Source: an uncultured Collinsella sp. (GTDB lineage: Bacteria; Actinomycetota; Coriobacteriia; Coriobacteriales; Coriobacteriaceae). From it: a stretch of 33,252 nucleotides of DNA. Within the stretch, counting starts at the first letter, position 1; the number at the start of each line of letters is the position of its first letter. The notes beneath the pieces were generated by a model. It was not told where the DNA came from. It saw only the letters and a list, made by a program, of their open reading frames with translations, and did not search any database. Shown here piece by piece: positions 31,884 to 33,252 of this stretch. A program made the translations under genes and the position numbers. Location of the stretch: assembly GCA_902494565.1 (NCBI GenBank), contig CABUTN010000019.1, forward strand, positions 1 through 33,252, in the 5' to 3' direction.

Positions 31884-32798
31884 ATGGCCGACAATCGCAA
31901 GCGTGCGCCTCGTGGCGGCAAGCAGGCTGCTTCTGGCTCGCGTCCGATTCGCCGCAATGATCGCGCTGCCGCTCCCAAGGGCCAGCGCGATCGCACCCAG
32001 GCCGCACGTCCGCAGCGCGATCGCAACCGCGACGCTGTCCAGGCTCCCAAGGGCGAGTTTATCGAAGGTCGTCGTGCTGCCGCCGAGGCGCTACGCACTG
32101 GTTTTCCCATCAAGTGCGCGCTCATTGCCGAGGGCGGGGAGCGCGATGCCGCCTTGTCGCGCCTGGTCGATGACCTCAACGCCGCGGGCGTCCGCATTAA
32201 GTTCGTTCCACGCGCGCAGCTCGATGCGCTGTCGAGCCATGGCGCTCACCAGGGCATTGCGCTCGAGGTTGGCAACTTCCCCTATGCCGATGTCGCCGAC
32301 ATCCTCGACCGCGCGGGCGACGGTCCGGCGCTCGTCATCGTGCTCGACCATGTGACCGACGATGGCAACTTTGGTGCGATCGTGCGCTCTGCCGAGGTCG
32401 TGGGCGCGGCCGGCGTCGTCATCGCCAACAAGCGTGCCGCCGGCGTGACCGTGGGCAGCTACAAGACCTCGGCCGGTGCTGTCATGCATCTGCCTATCGC
32501 GCAGGTTCCCAATATTGCCCGTGCACTCGATGACCTCAAGGCCGCTGGTTTTTGGGTGGGCGGCGCCTCCGAGCACGCCGAGGGCAGCTGCTGGGATGCT
32601 CCCTTCGAGGGCCGCGTGGCGCTCGTCATGGGCTCCGAGGGCGACGGCATCTCGCGCCTGGTGCTCGAGAAATGCGACTTTATGACCAAGCTTCCCCAGC
32701 GCGGCATGACCGAGAGCCTCAATGTTGCCCAGGCGACCACGGCGCTGTGCTTTGAGTGGCTGCGCCGCAACGTCGGCGAGCTCATGGGGGAGGAGTAG
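31884..32798 (+). CDS. rlmB: 23S rRNA (guanosine-2'-O-)-methyltransferase, TrmH/SpoU family
   Basis: A SPOUT methyltransferase with a trefoil knot that 2'-O-methylates 23S rRNA (G2251 in Escherichia coli) using S-adenosylmethionine; 304 residues. The first 50 residues are highly basic and Gln/Arg-rich, likely an RNA-binding tail and longer than usual. The substrate-binding domain starts FIEGRRAAAEALR (about 55). The catalytic part has LDHVTDDGNFGAIVRSAE, MGSEGDGISRLVLEKCD and ESLNVAQATTAL, the three family motifs. The ATG follows AAGGAGG. rae1 begins 3 bases after the stop. The precise modified base is inferred from family and gene order. Confidence 0.92.
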   Translation: MADNRKRAPRGGKQAASGSRPIRRNDRAAAPKGQRDRTQAARPQRDRNRDAVQAPKGEFIEGRRAAAEALRTGFPIKCALIAEGGERDAALSRLVDDLNAAGVRIKFVPRAQLDALSSHGAHQGIALEVGNFPYADVADILDRAGDGPALVIVLDHVTDDGNFGAIVRSAEVVGAAGVVIANKRAAGVTVGSYKTSAGAVMHLPIAQVPNIARALDDLKAAGFWVGGASEHAEGSCWDAPFEGRVALVMGSEGDGISRLVLEKCDFMTKLPQRGMTESLNVAQATTALCFEWLRRNVGELMGEE

Positions 32799-32801
32799 CG
32801 C

Positions 32802-33252
32802 ATGTCCAAAAAGAACCGTGCCAAGTCCAAGGCCAAGCGCTTTGGCGAGGGCTCGGCCAAGCCGATTGTTTCGGCCGCGACCTACGGCGTGGGCGGCAAT
32901 GCGTTTGCGCAGGCCATCGCCGACCCGGTCTCGACGGTGCACTCCAATAAGCCCGAGCTGCTGGTGGTCGACGGCTACAACGTGATCCACTGCACGCCGC
33001 GCTACGAAAAGCTCGTGTACGACCATTCAGACGATCCGTATTCCAGCGACGTTCACGATATGGCACGCACCGCCCTCATCAACGACGTCGCCGCCTTTGC
33101 CCAGGGCCGCTACGAGGCCGTGATCGTGTTCGACGGCGCGGGCAATATCTCCAACGAGCGCCCCAACCTGCCGGCCCGCGGCGTGCGCATCGAGTTTTCG
33201 CCGACGGGCGTTTCTGCCGATACCGTGGTGCAAAAGCTCTGCATCGAGGCGC
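32802..33252 (+). CDS. rae1: NYN-domain ribonuclease (Rae1/YacP), partial
   Basis: The 5' part of a gene cut by the window edge; 150 residues are visible and no stop is reached. A basic N-terminal tail (MSKKNRAKSKAKRF) precedes the NYN/PIN-like domain: ELLVVDGYNVIH near residue 48-59 with the catalytic Asp, then AVIVFDGAGN, and RIEFSPTGVSADTVV with further acidic residues. In Bacillus subtilis, Rae1 enters the ribosomal A site and cleaves mRNA. The ATG has GGGAGGAG upstream within the end of rlmB, and the rlmB-rae1 order is as in Bacillus. The 45-residue N-terminal extension is longer than in Bacillus. Confidence 0.88.
   Translation, partial: MSKKNRAKSKAKRFGEGSAKPIVSAATYGVGGNAFAQAIADPVSTVHSNKPELLVVDGYNVIHCTPRYEKLVYDHSDDPYSSDVHDMARTALINDVAAFAQGRYEAVIVFDGAGNISNERPNLPARGVRIEFSPTGVSADTVVQKLCIEA

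Overview
The window is a bacterial chromosome segment with about 60% or more GC, strong G/C preference at third codon positions, Shine-Dalgarno sites of AAGGAGG type and frequent GTG/TTG starts. The gene set (DisA, ClpC with a VGF loop, Veg, Rae1/YacP, no outer-membrane genes) points to a Gram-positive. Together with the giant acyl-CoA dehydratase activase and the LysRS carrying a C-terminal tRNA-binding domain, this suggests an anaerobic gut Coriobacteriia member, most likely Collinsella. That placement is inference; no search could be run.

Layout. 1-10.3 kb holds forward housekeeping genes: asnB, a MurE-type Mur ligase, a HAD phosphatase, murI, rph, rdgB, dtd, veg, ispE, tRNA-Pro(CGG), tatA and greA. 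10.3-12.3 kb is lysS with a C-terminal tRNA-binding OB-fold. 12.3-15.4 kb is looser: a ThrE-like exporter and a DUF2798-like membrane protein, separated by intergenic DNA rich in hairpin repeats and terminators. 15.4-20.5 kb is a two-gene operon of a 1479-residue 2-hydroxyacyl-CoA dehydratase activase-like protein and a TetR regulator, preceded by a perfect palindromic operator. 20.7-25.0 kb carries clpC and pepD. 25.1-27.8 kb is the only reverse-strand block: hipBA, then mntP behind a yybP-ykoY manganese riboswitch. 28.0 kb to the end is a tight forward operon, disA-ispD-ispF-cysS-rlmB-rae1, with the last gene cut by the window edge.

How the genes fit together. murE and murI supply peptidoglycan precursors. 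ispE, ispD and ispF are three steps of the MEP isoprenoid pathway. lysS, cysS, dtd, tRNA-Pro, rph, rlmB and rae1 serve translation and RNA metabolism. rdgB cleans the nucleotide pool. disA makes c-di-AMP. The order clpC...disA-ispD-ispF-cysS-rlmB-rae1 is a skeleton of the Bacillus clpC-to-yacP region, with ctsR, mcsAB, radA, gltX, cysE and mrnC missing and pepD-hipAB-mntP lying between.

The most interesting signals are mostly non-coding. Three hipBA operators sit at an exact 27-bp pitch, and the outermost is embedded in the intrinsic terminator of mntP. Two families of intergenic hairpins recur: GTTACGCGG stems next to stop codons, and hairpins with a GGGAC loop. A palindrome lies across the tatA promoter. 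A long leader terminator precedes the DUF2798-like gene. No CRISPR array, prophage or complete insertion sequence was seen.
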